Assembly (NCBI GenBank): GCA_023014335.1
Contig: JAECYW010000006.1
Location: 3,658,001 to 3,722,000 of the forward strand
Direction of reading: 5' to 3'
Origin: Galerina marginata
Taxonomy: Eukaryota > Basidiomycota > Agaricomycetes > Agaricales > Galerinaceae
DNA length: 64,000 nucleotides
Part shown: positions 1 to 11,605 of the stretch, piece by piece
Layout: each line of letters opens with the position of its first letter
Numbering within the stretch: position 1 is the first letter of the stretch
Translations under genes and position numbers: made by a program
The notes under the pieces: generated by a model
What the model saw: only the letters and a program-made list of their open reading frames with translations
What the model was told of the DNA's origin: nothing
The model's database searches: none

Positions 1-2032
1 GCCAACACCGCTCGTGCCCTCTTCGAAGACCGTGAGCTGGCCGCCGACGCTCTTCCCTTTTGCTCGGAACCCGATGATGTGATTCCTGGAGATCATGGGC
101 TAGTTCGCTCCATAATATTGAACGACAGGATCAATGCTCTGACTGTTGATACAGCTGGGCAGGTTGCTGTATGGGACATTGTTCGAGGGAAATGCCTTGG
201 TCGTTATCCACCTGAAGACGTCGCTGCTGCTAGCCACAGTGGAAGTATTGCCGGTGGGAGTGGCGACAGGGAGAGAAGTCCGCGTGAAGCCTTGGAGGCC
301 GTCCGAGAGCGAATCGAAGGCGAAGGCGTCGCATCAAGTTGGTGTAATGCAGATACCAAGGGTGGTGTTTTGACGATTCATATCACTGAGCGATGCTTCG
401 AAGCGGAAGTTTATGCGGATGAAGTTGGTTTTGCCAATAATCACCATTTTAATGATGAGTCCAAGCGTGAGTTATCTTTTGACGTCCGTCAGCATGTGCT
501 AATGGTGTTCATCACTAGTGAACATTGGCAAATGGGTGCTAAGGAATCTTTTCATTGGATTCATCCAAGAGGAACTGCGGTCGCACCTACCAGAAACCCA
601 AGATGATAAATTGAGTCGCAACCCCAGTCAGGATAATCTTGACCAGAATCTTCGGACTCGCTTCCCGTCATCTACACTCGACTCTGTCCGCAAGCAGGCT
701 AAACACTCATCGACCAGCACGGTTCTACGTTCGCCCAAAATGGTACCCGCTGTTGCTCCCAATGTCCCAAATGCTCCACGCGCGTCGCCCCTGCTAGCCC
801 CACTCATACCCCTACATATGTACACGAGAGAAAGAGCTCCTTCATCGGCCCTCCCACCCATACCTCAGTCGCCACCCGCTTCCTCAGATGTAACGCCTAT
901 GCCAGGCGTCCATCAACGGACCCGTTCTGGAACCATTGACGGCTCCGGTCTGGTCAGTCCGAATACTTCAAAGGAAGATTACTTCTCCGTCCGAACTCGT
1001 CAGCAGCCAACACAAGGTGGCATTCCTAGCTCGCCCGATGATTTCTCGGGGTGGACAGGCCCAAATAAAGCAGAGCCGCAGACACCGCTCACTCCTAGCG
1101 GACTAATTGGCAGGCTCAAGAGCTTTGGAAAAAGCACGAAACGACCCGTTAGCGATATACCCAATATGTCCACGCTTCCTACTCCTGCTGAGATGCCGAA
1201 CGAATCGGATGTGCGTTACTCGTTTTTAAAAGGCCTTCGTTTGCTTATATTTTTTCTAGGGGTCTGCCGCGCAGGTACAAGTTGAACTCACGCCTTTGCA
1301 AAAGATTCTTGCTGGTCCTCTTAATCCTCCTTCTTCCGTGGACGCCCCTTTGTATCCGCTAGCCCCAAATACAACAGTTCTTATCTCTGAAGAAGCTCAA
1401 CCCAGTTATACTACAATCTATCGCAGGAATGTTGGAAACATTCACAACGACGTCGAAGCCGTTGAGACAGCCATGCCTATATGGCTCGCCGAATACCTCT
1501 TACTAAATCGGATCCCACCTTCGGCTCCTTTGACAAAGCTCAGCTTCGTTCTCATGCCCTGGAATAAAGACCCTGAGGGCGAACCCCTTCCTGAGTTATT
1601 GAACACGTGTGTCTTTCTAGCGATCTTTGATTCTGTGCTTACTATTATCCGTCATGTTAGAACACAATCCAAACTCACTGCTAGTCGCTACCTCCGCGTT
1701 CGGAAAATTGTATCTCATGTACGTCTTGCATTGACTGCCTTCTGACTTCAGTTTAGACTAATGTGACGAACTAGGTTCAAGATAAGCTCGACAAGATATC
1801 ACAAGGAACTGGATCAAGATCTGGCTCCATTCGGTTGTCTATTGACGGGGAGGAGCCACCAAGAGCTTCGCGGCCTCGAGCCGAAGATGAATATGAGATC
1901 CTCTGCAACGACACCTTGCTACCTCTCGGAATGTCGCTCGCCGCAGTGCGGCAGTACGTCTGGAAGCAAGGGGCCGAGCTGGTAATGCATTACCGACGGA
2001 AACGCCCCCTTCAGGTGAATCCATTTCAGTAA
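1..2032 (+). CDS. WDR48/UAF1-like WD40 protein, C-terminal part
   Basis: The 5' end lies outside the window. The first residues hold the last WD40 blade (LTVDTAGQVAVWDI), followed by the DUF3337 region known from WDR48 (UAF1 in animals, Bun107 in fission yeast). Family landmarks are LNIGKWVLRNLF after an intron near 473-522, a long Ser/Pro-rich linker, the block WLAEYLLLNRIPPSAPLTKL, and SKLTASRYLRVRKIVSHV. The C-terminus (LPLGMSLAAVRQYVWKQG) is the ubiquitin/SUMO-like end of the family. At least four short introns split this part. Known role: WD40 cofactor that activates ubiquitin-specific proteases. The stop at 2030-2032 follows HYRRKRP, where relatives also end. Family assignment is firm; the partner protease is inferred. 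Confidence 0.85.
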
Positions 2033-2690
2033 TGTGTGATGAGGATGCTCAACATTTGGGGAGTAAGAAACTTATTATTTTATTTATCACGGTGATTTGT
2101 AGTGTAGACCAATTGGGCCGGCATTTATCATGTGTATTACCAACCTCAAACCACCGTATCAGTACCGATCCTACGAATTGTGAGGTGAATAAATTAATTA
2201 CAGTCATTACAGTTTTGGGTGTATGTTTTTGTAAATACCAGATTGCGTATATGTTCTGGGATATCGTATGGAGTGAGTATATTATCATCACCAAACTAAC
2301 TGTAAAGGTAGAAATATCAACTCAGGTGAAAGCTACTTGTATCCAAAATCCAGTTTATTGGATCCTGATATCCCGGTTTATCAAGGGGTAGACGGATGGC
2401 TACTGTGGGTCCGTGAAACTTGCATGTTTCCAGGATCATACGAGTTCAGACTGAGTGCTATCGAGTTAGGAGGGGTAAAATGGTGCTGCAAAGTTTTAGA
2501 AAGCTGGTAATTAAAGGTAAGAGTGAGATTTCTTACCGATTGATCAAGTACAATATCGGGAATAATTGGTCTCTCCAATTCTGCCCGTAGTGATGTGCGT
2601 GAATTAAGGGTCTGTCAAAAGGTTAGAACCAGAAAACTTGAATGGATTCGTCTTACGGACCATTAATAATGTATTCCTAGTGAACTGCGT
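2033..2690. other. Intergenic, between convergent genes
   Basis: AT-rich stretch between the 3' ends of the WDR48-like gene (plus) and the DUF6534 gene (minus). Short ORFs occur on both strands but none resembles a protein family or shows splice-consistent extension. I see no RNA gene or repeat here. Confidence 0.5.
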
Positions 2691-3913
2691 TTAAGCACTC
2701 GATTTTTGAGAGGGAGTCCACGGAGCCACCCACGTGTATATCCTTCCCATTGGCTTTGTGTCCTTGTCGTGAGGAAAGAAAACATTTATGAGAGAAGGCA
2801 GGACATACGAATGCAAAAATGACATGAAAATTGGTGTCCAGCAAGCTCGTCTTGGAGAGATATTAGTCTCCGACTTATGAACGTTATATTTATGCTCACA
2901 AATGTGACTAAATCCATTATCTGCCAAAGTTTCACAAAAAAAAACACAATAAACAGAGTTTGAAAAATGCTGGACTTGGGTAGCTTACACAAAAGAAGGC
3001 TCCAAAGGCAGCAGTTTCGATAGAAGATCGAATTAGCCGGGTAATGACGTTGTCGCTTCCTAGCCAGTCGCCCTTGAGTTATTGTATTGCGAAATTTGAA
3101 CCGTGCGCGTAATTTTGCATAACTTACTCTTTTGACCAGTGCGACTTTTGGATAGATACCACCAGAGAAGCACTCTAGAAGAAATATGTCGGTTGAATTT
3201 CAAATGGACCAATGCAATAAGCGTACGTTATGCTTCCATCGGCTGCAACGGCAAGGACTTGCCAGGCATCCACGAATGGGATCAATGTGTGGTATGCGGC
3301 AAGACTTTGGAAGGAGTAGGTTGGGTTGGCTATCGTACTTCGAACATGACAACACTTACTTACTCGGGGACATGAAAAGCTGCAATGGAACAGGTGAAGC
3401 CCAGAGACGCCTGCGCGGCAGACAGAATAACCAAATAAAAGAAGACCTTCGTCGAGTGAGAAAACTGCCTGATGCGCCAGGAGAGGTATATTTGGATTGG
3501 GAATGAGGTCCTGAAATAACTGCCGTGATCAACAAATTTAGAAACAAGTGGATAGGAACGCATACAACGTCGTGATGATAGGAGTGGATGAAAACGGCCA
3601 TAATATCGTCGTAAGGTATATGGGATTGCTGAAGTTGACCACAACATAGATCCAGAGCATGTATAAAAGCGCGCAGGTATGGAAAGTGTCAAGGAGAACC
3701 GTCCAACCGACTAACATCCTGTATTAAGAAAGAAAATCCAGTGGGACCCTAACAGGGTAAAGTAGCACCAACGTACTTGATGATATAGGGATCCTTGAAT
3801 CCATTGTCCCAATAAGAGCTAAGCTGCATTATGCATATTCCGTAAACGAATGCGTTGAGGACTGTGCTGATTACCAAGGGCCCAAGAACAAGGTTAGTAT
3901 CCGCAAAGCCCAT
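2691..3913 (-). CDS. DUF6534-type integral membrane protein
   Basis: Spliced from about nine exons, giving roughly 250 residues. The start at 3913 opens with MGFADTNLVLGPLVISTVLN, the typical first membrane segment of the basidiomycete DUF6534 family. The next exon gives GWTVLLDTFHTCALLYMLWI, then SFPIQIYLSWRIRQFS, AAYHTLIPFVDAWQVL, WWYLSKSRTGQK, RSDNVITRLIRSSIETAAFG, DTNFHVIFAF and PMGRIYT. Each block falls in the family order with good GT-AG introns between. The family has about seven transmembrane helices and no established function. The last residues after GRIYT (WVAPWTP) do not match the usual family ending, so the 3' end may have drifted. The single-frame ORFs in this stretch are only pieces of this model. 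Confidence 0.75.
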
Positions 3914-4090
3914 GATTCGAAAAGACTGTTGAGAGTCTCAGAAATCCTAAGCGTGAGCGTGAAAGTGGAGAAACATTGGCATCTCGCATTTCCGTGTTCT
4001 TATCCTCAAATACACCACATCACGTCCTGCGTGATGCGGACTCCTTGCATGTTGATTCCGCCGATCCACCCGTGAGTCTCTATATATTAT

Positions 4091-4939
4091 GACAAGGTCC
4101 ACTCGAGACCTCGTTAGACGTGACGAAAGCGTAATTGTCATGAGGGCCGGATTCACGGGTGCATCGTCGCCGTCTGCAAAAATTAATATGGAGGGACTTC
4201 CGGATATCAGCGAACCATGGCTGAAATATGTTGTTGGTCGAGACGCGCATGAGGTTGCATAATTCTGGTCTCGGAGTAAAGATGAAGAAGTCGAAATTCT
4301 TATCCACAGAACCGATGACTGCATGGAGAAAAGGCGGAGTTCAAGAGGAAGTGAAGGGTTGGAATTACTCAACATTTTGGGGATGCACTGAACGACATCT
4401 AGGACAACGTGTTCAAGGCATGTATGTTTATTGACACTCTCTTGACACGATGAACTTCTTCTGTGATTATCGATTATCTTTTGCGCCGATGGCAAGCCGC
4501 AGAAGCACGAGAAACGAATCTTAGCCCTGTCTGGTTGACATCAATGCCCAAACCCATTAAACACCAGCTCATCCATGTGAGCAAGATTCTTGCAGCGGGC
4601 TGGCAGTTGCATGTACGAGACTACAACACTTGCATTTATCCATCCACTCAATGCACTGATCAGTTACAGGCCTTCTTAATGTCAAAATGGATCATACCTT
4701 TAGGTGGGGCTATAGCTGTCATCGTGTACAGATTCATTCATTCTGCATAGGTGAAAACTTGATCGTCGATTTTGAGGAATCCTTGAGGCGTTGGACGTCA
4801 ACAGAAGAATTATTAGTAGGTCACTTTTAGCCTGCACAAGGGCATGAATCCGCATGATTTTGAGCGCCAAGTTGACCTACTGAGGAACGCCGGACCAGAG
4901 CCAGAGGGTTCAACCTCTACTGTCTTAATCGGAAGGTAG
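4091..4939 (+). other. Coding-looking fragments, possibly a decayed gene
   Basis: Several plus-strand stretches read like protein but do not join cleanly: GLPDISEPWLKYVVGRDAHE near 4195-4258 (then a stop), DEEVEILIHRTDDCMEKRRS near 4285-4350, an open frame at 4463-4750, and GMNPHDFERQVDLLRNAGPE within 4832-4939, which ends at a TAG. I do not recognise the family. Stops and missing splice sites between pieces suggest a degraded gene, though an unusual intact gene with many introns is possible. Confidence 0.25.
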
Positions 4940-5941
4940 CCGCCTCGGAAATGTCAGTTCTAGTACCTTGACATCTTTCTGAGTGCTCGTAGCTACGGCT
5001 TGCAGGGCAGTGAGGTACACGATTCGGCCGTGGCTAGAGTCCTGGACCTTGGCCAAGGGGGAAAATCTTAAATCCATTGAATTACGTTGATGAGGCATGT
5101 GAACGATTTTGGAAAGCATAGGCTTACGACGATGGGAAACGTTCCGCAATTTATAAGGAAAGACGATGGCAAGTTGAGAATTGAAAGATTTATGCCTTAT
5201 GTAGGGTTTCCGGGGGACCAACGGTAAATTTAGGCAGTGAACCATTTAATTGAGACTTGGAGTCTGTCGAGGTTTTCTGAAATAGGAGTCAGTTAATAAA
5301 ATCTGAGGGGCGACTCCAGTCAAAAGCCAGTGCTTACTTATTATCGGGCTTTATTAAAGATAAGCTTTCACCAGTGGTCGAATTTTGATGGCACTTAATA
5401 GTAGCTCATAACAGGGGAAGCGACCCAGCCTGAGATCGACAGTGTCCTTGAGGCAAAAGGCTTTGCCGCAGCCCAAATCAAACCTAACAGAGGCAGTAGA
5501 TGCTTCCTATAATATCCTCATCGATCTAGGATGGCTTGTTGCAGCCAGATTGGCTCGGTGTCACCGGCAAGTGTCCTGCTTGTGTTGGCCAAGCAGTTTG
5601 AATAATCGAAGTTCTTTGCGATATCATGATGTAGTGGATATTTTCATCTGTGTACATATTTAGGGAGCAGAAAATAAAGCATATGATGTCGATAAAAAAC
5701 CGTGCTTCCAGCTCGGACTCCTTGTGCATCAGTGTACTCGAGTAAGGCAGGTTAAGAAAACCTAGAGGACAGAATTGGGCAGAAAGACAGAAAGCGAGCC
5801 GCGTGGGAATATCTAAATTATTCTTCAACACTGATGCCCACGCGCTCACACCAAGGATTATGTCGTCTGCCTTCCACCTGGCAATTTTTACAACTTCTTG
5901 CCTCGACATAGCTGCTGCTTTGCCATATTTACGCGTGTAAC
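4940..5941. other. Intergenic, no supported gene
   Basis: Only short ORFs on both strands. The minus-strand ORF that overlaps the start of the next gene reads as its antisense shadow. No terminal repeats were found that would mark the Crinkler-like gene downstream as part of a transposon. Confidence 0.4.
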
Positions 5942-8923
5942 ATGAACAAGGAGCCCACGGACCGCGACATTCATCAACAATGCTCGAAATTCGACGTAGA
6001 GGTTCGGGAAGAGGCTTCGTATCTACTGTGGTGCATCTGGAAGGAGAAATATCCCCATTACTCAAGCCTACAGGCATGCATAAGTGCCCTTTCGGAGGAT
6101 GAGGACCTCTATATAGCCCTGAAAGCCGCACACGCTCATAGGCGATACAGTTCTATACGAAATTGGACGAGTTCGTGTCATATATTCTTTCCCTTCTTTC
6201 CCTGTTCATATACGTCAGTAGAAAGGCTCTTAGGAGGTTCTCCTGATACAGACGCATTCATTGAGGCCGATATTCAGTCTCTTTTAGCAGAACTGCAGCC
6301 CACGATGAAGAAGCTTGTCGTAGGAGATATAGTTCTGCCATTGTGGTCACCCATCAGCAATTCTTTAGACCCCGAAACCCTCGCTCATCTCGTTAATCTG
6401 AAGATACCATGCCTAAAAGGAAAACCGAACCTTCTACTCCACGATCTGGGAAGTTTTACAAGTGATAGAATCTTGGAAAGAAGATTGCACAATATCTTCA
6501 TGCCCAATAATCATACGTTCGTTCCATTTTCGCTCAAATCTCCAGGTTGCTTATCCTGAAAATTCTCACAGATTTCTTGTAAATACATCTGGATCGGGAA
6601 AGACGAGGCTGCTGCTTGAGGGCCTTTGCGAGAACTGGGGCTTTTACTTCACGTCCCTCGTAGACTCGAGTCTTCTTGGTTCGAGTGATGTTCAGAATAG
6701 TATCCAAACACATGTTCCAGACTCTCCAGGGTTCCGGCATGTTCTACCGCCGGCGGGATCTGCAGGCTATCAAGCAGCCCTCAAGACAAATCGTGAGATT
6801 GCCGGTCGGCTTTTCCGCCAAATCTTCCTTGCTCGCTTGATTATCTTCAACTTATTCGCCGAAACTATGAATGACATTGTCAAGAGAAACGAAGCCGATG
6901 ACTCCCATGTCTACAAAGCTCGTTGGCTACTACTCCAGCTGCAACCATCTTTTGTGCACCCCCAGGTTTGGGACGTCTTCGATGAGCTATCTTCCAAATT
7001 ATCTAAGGCGACTGACAGTTTTATTAACACAAAAACTAAAGCTCTTTTGGCAAACGCGCGGAGCTTATGTTCATATGCCAAGACGGGGGTTTCAACAATA
7101 CCAATTCAAATGTCAACTTCAGATACTGCGCAGACGCCGATATTCTGCGTGCTTGATGAAGCACAACATGCAGCAACTCAGCATTGCTCATCATTTCGCT
7201 CAGACCAAAATGGTGCACATCGTCCTATCTTACGGGAAATCGTAAAAGCTTGGGAAGGTCAATCTTTCGGTCAAGGTGTTTTCATGATAGTTGCGGGAAC
7301 CGGTATTTCAAAAGACGTCGTTGATCAAGCCATGGCTTCGGCGATCATGAAAGATTCCAGGTATCGTTGGTGTTCAGATACAGGTGCTTTCGACAGTAAA
7401 GATGTTCAACGGCGATATTTGAGGAGGTACCTTCCGCCAAACTTGCTAGAGTCGGACAGTGGTACAAGGCTCGTAGAAAGAGTTTGGTATTGGCTACACG
7501 GAAGGTTCGTCACCTTGTGGTTTCATCCGATCAGTCAACTTAAATCGATACCAGATATCGATTCACAGCGGGTTACATTTCGGAGCTTTTGTTAAACGGA
7601 TTCAGACGACCTCATGGCCTGCTGAATGCATACGTCCAGCATTTCACGAACTTCAGCGTGACAGATGCATCGCTTTTCACCAGAGCAGAAGGTGTAGATC
7701 CGTTGCCTCTCCTTTCCCAGTACAGACTTGATTTCTCAAAACTCAAGAAAAGTGCGTAAAAGACTTTAACTGGAAACACTTTCAAGATCAACTGAATGTC
7801 CGGCAGATAGCGATATGTTGACGACAATCCATCAGCTCACGACACACTACCTCATGCGTTCTGTATTACCAGTCACTCTGGGAAAGGACGAAGCGACTTA
7901 TGTCGAATATGGTTTTGCCCGTTTTGTCGATTCGGAGACAAAGACAGTGGCCGTGGATGAACCCCTCGTCCTCCTCGCCGCCACACACTGGATTAACGCT
8001 AACCATCGATCAACCTACAAATTTTTCGCCAAACAAATCCATTTACACGACCCGTCTTCCAATGGCTTTGAAAACTACTTAGCGTTTTGCATCGACATGG
8101 TATTCTCGCATCGACGACGCGTGAACGAAGTCTTTCATTTCAGCGGCTCTTCCCCTCCCTGGAGTGAGCTGGAAGCCGAACTTGTTGCTGTTCATCGCAC
8201 AGACCTTGATCTTGTTGAACAAAGCGCAGTTCGCCATTTTCTGTTTTCAGGGCCATCCGTTGTGCTCGGAACCAATTCCAAATCCCCCGAAGAAATATCC
8301 AACTGGTTGAAACACGACTCTTACACTCCGATCTGCTTCCCACATGTCTCAATGGGGCCAGACCTTTTATTTATCCTGAGGCTTTCTGACGACTCTTTGA
8401 TCTGGGTCGCCTTGCAGGCGAAATACTCTTTGGGCAAGAATGGTTTGCTACTAAGATCGTTTCTTCGGCGTGCAATGCGCAGTGTGACGCCTTCGTTCTT
8501 CTTCCTCGATAAGGCAATGGTTTCAATTTCATCCTTTTACTTCTGACTGACATCTGGTTTTTGTAGGACGGGAAGAGCTTCTCTCCAGCCAGTCATCCTA
8601 CTCTCATAGACGAGACAAACGAACATCTCTTAGCACTTCCTCATCGACGCAGTGATGCTGGAAAATATAGCCTACTGCGCGTCGTCGCGTCGTTCCCCGC
8701 AGCCACCAATCTCAAGCGGTGCCTGGAAGAAGATCCAGATGAAGATGGACATCCAATCGCCAGCCTGAACATGAACTTGTTGAAACAAATCACGAAACGT
8801 CTATCGCCCATTGACTTCCTTCAAGGTCTAGAAGACCCTCTACAACATTCTGGCAAACGTAAACGGCGAGGGGAATCAACACCAACGAAAAGACATGCCA
8901 AGAAGATCAGACTTAATATTTAG
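5942..8923 (+). CDS. Crinkler-like P-loop NTPase fused to PD-(D/E)XK nuclease
   Basis: About 920 residues in five exons (introns near 6517-6571, 7506-7555, 7752-7808 and 8515/8521-8567). The Walker A motif NTSGSGKTRLLLEG is assembled across the first intron; Walker B is IFCVLDEAQHA, followed by the sensor-like MIVAGTGISKDVV. The C-terminal part carries the nuclease signature GPDLLFILRLSDDSL...LQAKYS, matching the (Q/E)xK strand of PD-(D/E)XK enzymes, then a basic tail (SGKRKRRGES, KRHAKKIR) that could be a nuclear signal. This is the CRN/CR-effector architecture that is expanded in oomycetes, chytrids and Agaricomycetes, where host-directed or inter-organism conflict roles have been proposed. 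All core motifs look intact and no frameshift is needed. The 5' end is the least certain part: relatives differ there and an intron near 6160-6210 cannot be excluded. Confidence 0.85.
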
Positions 8924-10067
8924 TTTGCTCTCAATCTACTTTCATTATATTTATTGGATATATAACGCATAGAAGACTGCTTGCACGAACAAGATAGGCG
9001 GCATTCGCCCAATTTATTTCCAAATCTCTTTTCCGAGATCCTGACTCAAACCAGGCCCATAACTTCAAGTTGTTCCAGGCATTCCGACGTATTCACAATT
9101 TCCGCCTACCACGGTAACTTGCAGGCACCAGATTCAAACCAACGCATTGGATGGTGTTGTCAAATTGGAATCAATCTAAAAAAGGACCTGCGGCTATGAA
9201 AATCTAATGTTGGCACGAGTAGAGCCTACTTAGGGTTCCTGGCGGATTGACGGGTTGTGACCCATCCGAGGAGAGGTCCTATCTTTGGCTATTTGTGGGC
9301 TCTATTCTCAACAGGTATCAGGAATTAACACTGCTGGTGGTTTAACTTAGAACTTACCATGCGATGCTAACATAGCAGTGGAGATTCTACGTCTGAACAT
9401 AAGTAGACCATGAGAGTTGGTATATGATCATCCATGGACTAGGCATAAGTTGATTGTATAGCAATAGGAAAGGTAGGGGGGAAAACATAACCAAGAAGAA
9501 TCATAAAAGACGACATATAGGATAAGAAATGGTACGTTGGATGTGGTAGGCATAGGAAGAAAGAGAAGAAGGAAGGCGCCGCAATATCTACAACAGGGTT
9601 CTGCAGATCGACAGCAATCAAACCTCTCCATCAAGTAACTAGAGTTGAACAAATACAACAGAAGAGGTAAACTAGGAGGAACGGGGGGTCGAGGCTAGGG
9701 GAGACAGGAACTAGTGGGAGATAGTTCCGATAGAAAACCATAACCGTAACCGGATCAGTCCTGGATAGACGATGATAATCGAATCGAATCACGATGACAT
9801 GAGGTCCGTCAAACGAAGTAGGAGCCCCCTTTCATTGCGTTTGAAGCAACAGAGAAGGAATAGTCTGGCCATGGCGACGACTGACTCTAAGGCTCCATCC
9901 TCGCAAGCAAACAGGCACCTGAACTTGGTAGGAAGTGAGCCCGTCCTTCTCTAGATTTAGTCTGTTGGTTGAGTTGGTTGGTTGGTTTATCTAACTCCAG
10001 TCGTCAGTCGCTAGCTTGCAATTAGGATTCAAAACTCTGGGACAGACCTTGAAGCATCGCTGGGCTA
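8924..10067. other. Intergenic, 3' flanks of two genes
   Basis: Lies between the ends of the Crinkler-like gene (plus) and the PIN gene (minus). It contains GT-rich tracts (TTGGTTGGTTGG near 9970) and purine-rich stretches (9480-9580). The small ORFs do not look coding. No RNA gene or transposon recognised. Confidence 0.45.
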
Positions 10068-11373
10068 TCACGGATCTGGGTCCAGTTTCTCCCCGCGAGC
10101 CAAAACTCGGACAACTTTGCTTGGCTGAGAGATCATTTCCATCATAGCCATGACAGCCGGCGGGCGCTCGACAAGGCCAGATTTTCCCCCATGCTCACTC
10201 GTGGAAGGTCTCCTTCCCCTTGTGCTCTGCGAGTGGCCGTGGGAGCGCTTTCGACACTCTTCGTCTTCTCCGCCGCGACCGGGAAGAGACGGCTCGACAT
10301 CGTGCAGCTGGATACCAGCTCTCACAGCCCAGGATGTGACCAGGGTGCCAGTCGAACGTGCTTCGTACCGGTTCGCATGCGGGACGGCAGGCGCGGGCAA
10401 CGGCACCGGTGTCAGTGGCGTTTCGGTGGAGATAGACATGTCCGCGAGCTTCAGCGAGACCGATTGGGGTGACATGTTGGGTGGGGAAGAGAGGACGGCG
10501 AGCACGACTTTCGGATGTTTCTTCTCACTGGCAACCCCGCTCCGCTCGGCGGGTTTTAATTCCTCCTCGGGGTGTTCGGTCTCCCAACGTGCGCAACAGA
10601 CGATGCGCCGGACCCATTCCGGGCACGAGTTGACGGCTTGCTTGACGTCGGAGTCGGTGTTTTGGAAGGAGATTTTGTCCCATAAGACAAAGGCATCATC
10701 TCGCTGAACACGGATGCGTGGATTGGTGCCAACTTGTGCTTCCAGGATCCGAGAGGCTGCGCGGGCCTTCTGGGCGAGGGATGATGTGCCTTTCTTCAAT
10801 AAATCGAGAGTGTTAAGCGCTGAAGTGACCAGATCAGTTAACAAAAACAGTCGGAATGCTGAATCATACCTTCGAGAGGAACTATGATGACCTCTTCCCG
10901 TCCATCCCTGCACCACTTTTTAACCTGATACAAGGCGTGGATAAGAACACTCGCATCGACCACGACAACGTCGGCGTCCTTGTTACCCCTCTCTTCTTCA
11001 TGAGACGTCCCCTTCACACCGACTGTGCTTCTGTCGAAATCCTTGTCCTTGACTGGCATGCGTTCTTTCTGTGGGAGATCACCCTTCTTCCTCTGTGGCA
11101 CCTTGGCTCCGGGGGTGTTCGGACCTCGCTTGGGACCCCCTGCCGTCGGTCCACCGTAAAAATTCGGGTTTTTCCTATCTCTCCAATTGCCTGAAGCCGG
11201 TCCGTTGGAAGAGACACTTTTCTCTAGCTGTTCGACTTGGTGGTTCAAGAAAGCGGCGCCTAAGGCGCGAGACATTGCTGCTTTGCTCGCAGCAGAATTT
11301 GGTACCTGGAATACAAAATTATCAGATGAAATAGCTGGAATACGATTGCAATACTGACCTTGGTGTCTGCCAT
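10068..11373 (-). CDS. PIN-domain protein
   Basis: Three exons, about 400 residues. Exon 1 is only MADTK (11359-11373); exon 2 begins VPNSAASKAAMSRALGAAF; the third starts after an intron near 10870. A basic, Gly/Pro-rich region leads into the PIN core: ADVVVVDASVLIHALYQVKK with the first catalytic-type Asp, then VIIVPLEALNTLDLLKKG and KARAASRILEAQ, the usual PIN helices. A further conserved block is RVQRDDAFVLWDK. The C-terminal third is low-complexity and probably disordered. PIN domains are metal-dependent RNases; the length and form suggest an RNA-decay or RNA-binding factor rather than a toxin-antitoxin PIN. An in-frame upstream ATG at 11466 would add 31 residues. The upstream region holds a cluster of TGACTC sites. 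Confidence 0.7.
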
Positions 11374-11525
11374 TCGTGGGGGTAAAGAAGATGGAACCGG
11401 CTGACGAACAGACAGTGGATTAATGGTGTCCAAACAGCTTAGTAAGCTGCTCTCCTTTTGGGCCACTGCCTTTCCGAGATTAATTCCCGCATCACCATCT
11501 CAGAGACAGTGCAATGTTGGCGCAA

Positions 11526-11605
11526 TGACTCGGCAGTGCTGCATTATTGATGAGTCAAACTCCTTCATGACATGCATTGCAAGTTTCTGAGTCGGTCATT
11601 GACTC
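11526..11605. promoter_or_regulatory. Cluster of Gcn4/AP-1-like sites
   Basis: Four copies of TGACTC or its complement in 80 bp: TGACTC at 11526, TGAGTCA at 11551, TGAGTC at 11588 and TGACTC at 11600. This is the core bound by Gcn4/CpcA-type bZIP factors. It lies 150-230 bp upstream of the PIN gene start on the minus strand, a normal promoter distance. That a bZIP factor controls this gene is inference. Confidence 0.4.

Noticed and set aside
3947..4495. 182-residue minus-strand open frame
   Set aside because: Rich in Ser/Arg/His with no family resemblance; it crosses plus-strand pieces that look more like coding sequence.
5526..6131. 201-residue open frame on the minus strand
   Set aside because: It overlaps the 5' exon of the Crinkler-like gene in antisense, has no ATG at its 5' end, and its composition is not protein-like.
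10150..10707. 185-residue plus-strand open frame
   Set aside because: Antisense shadow of the PIN gene, created by its GC-rich low-complexity C-terminal part.
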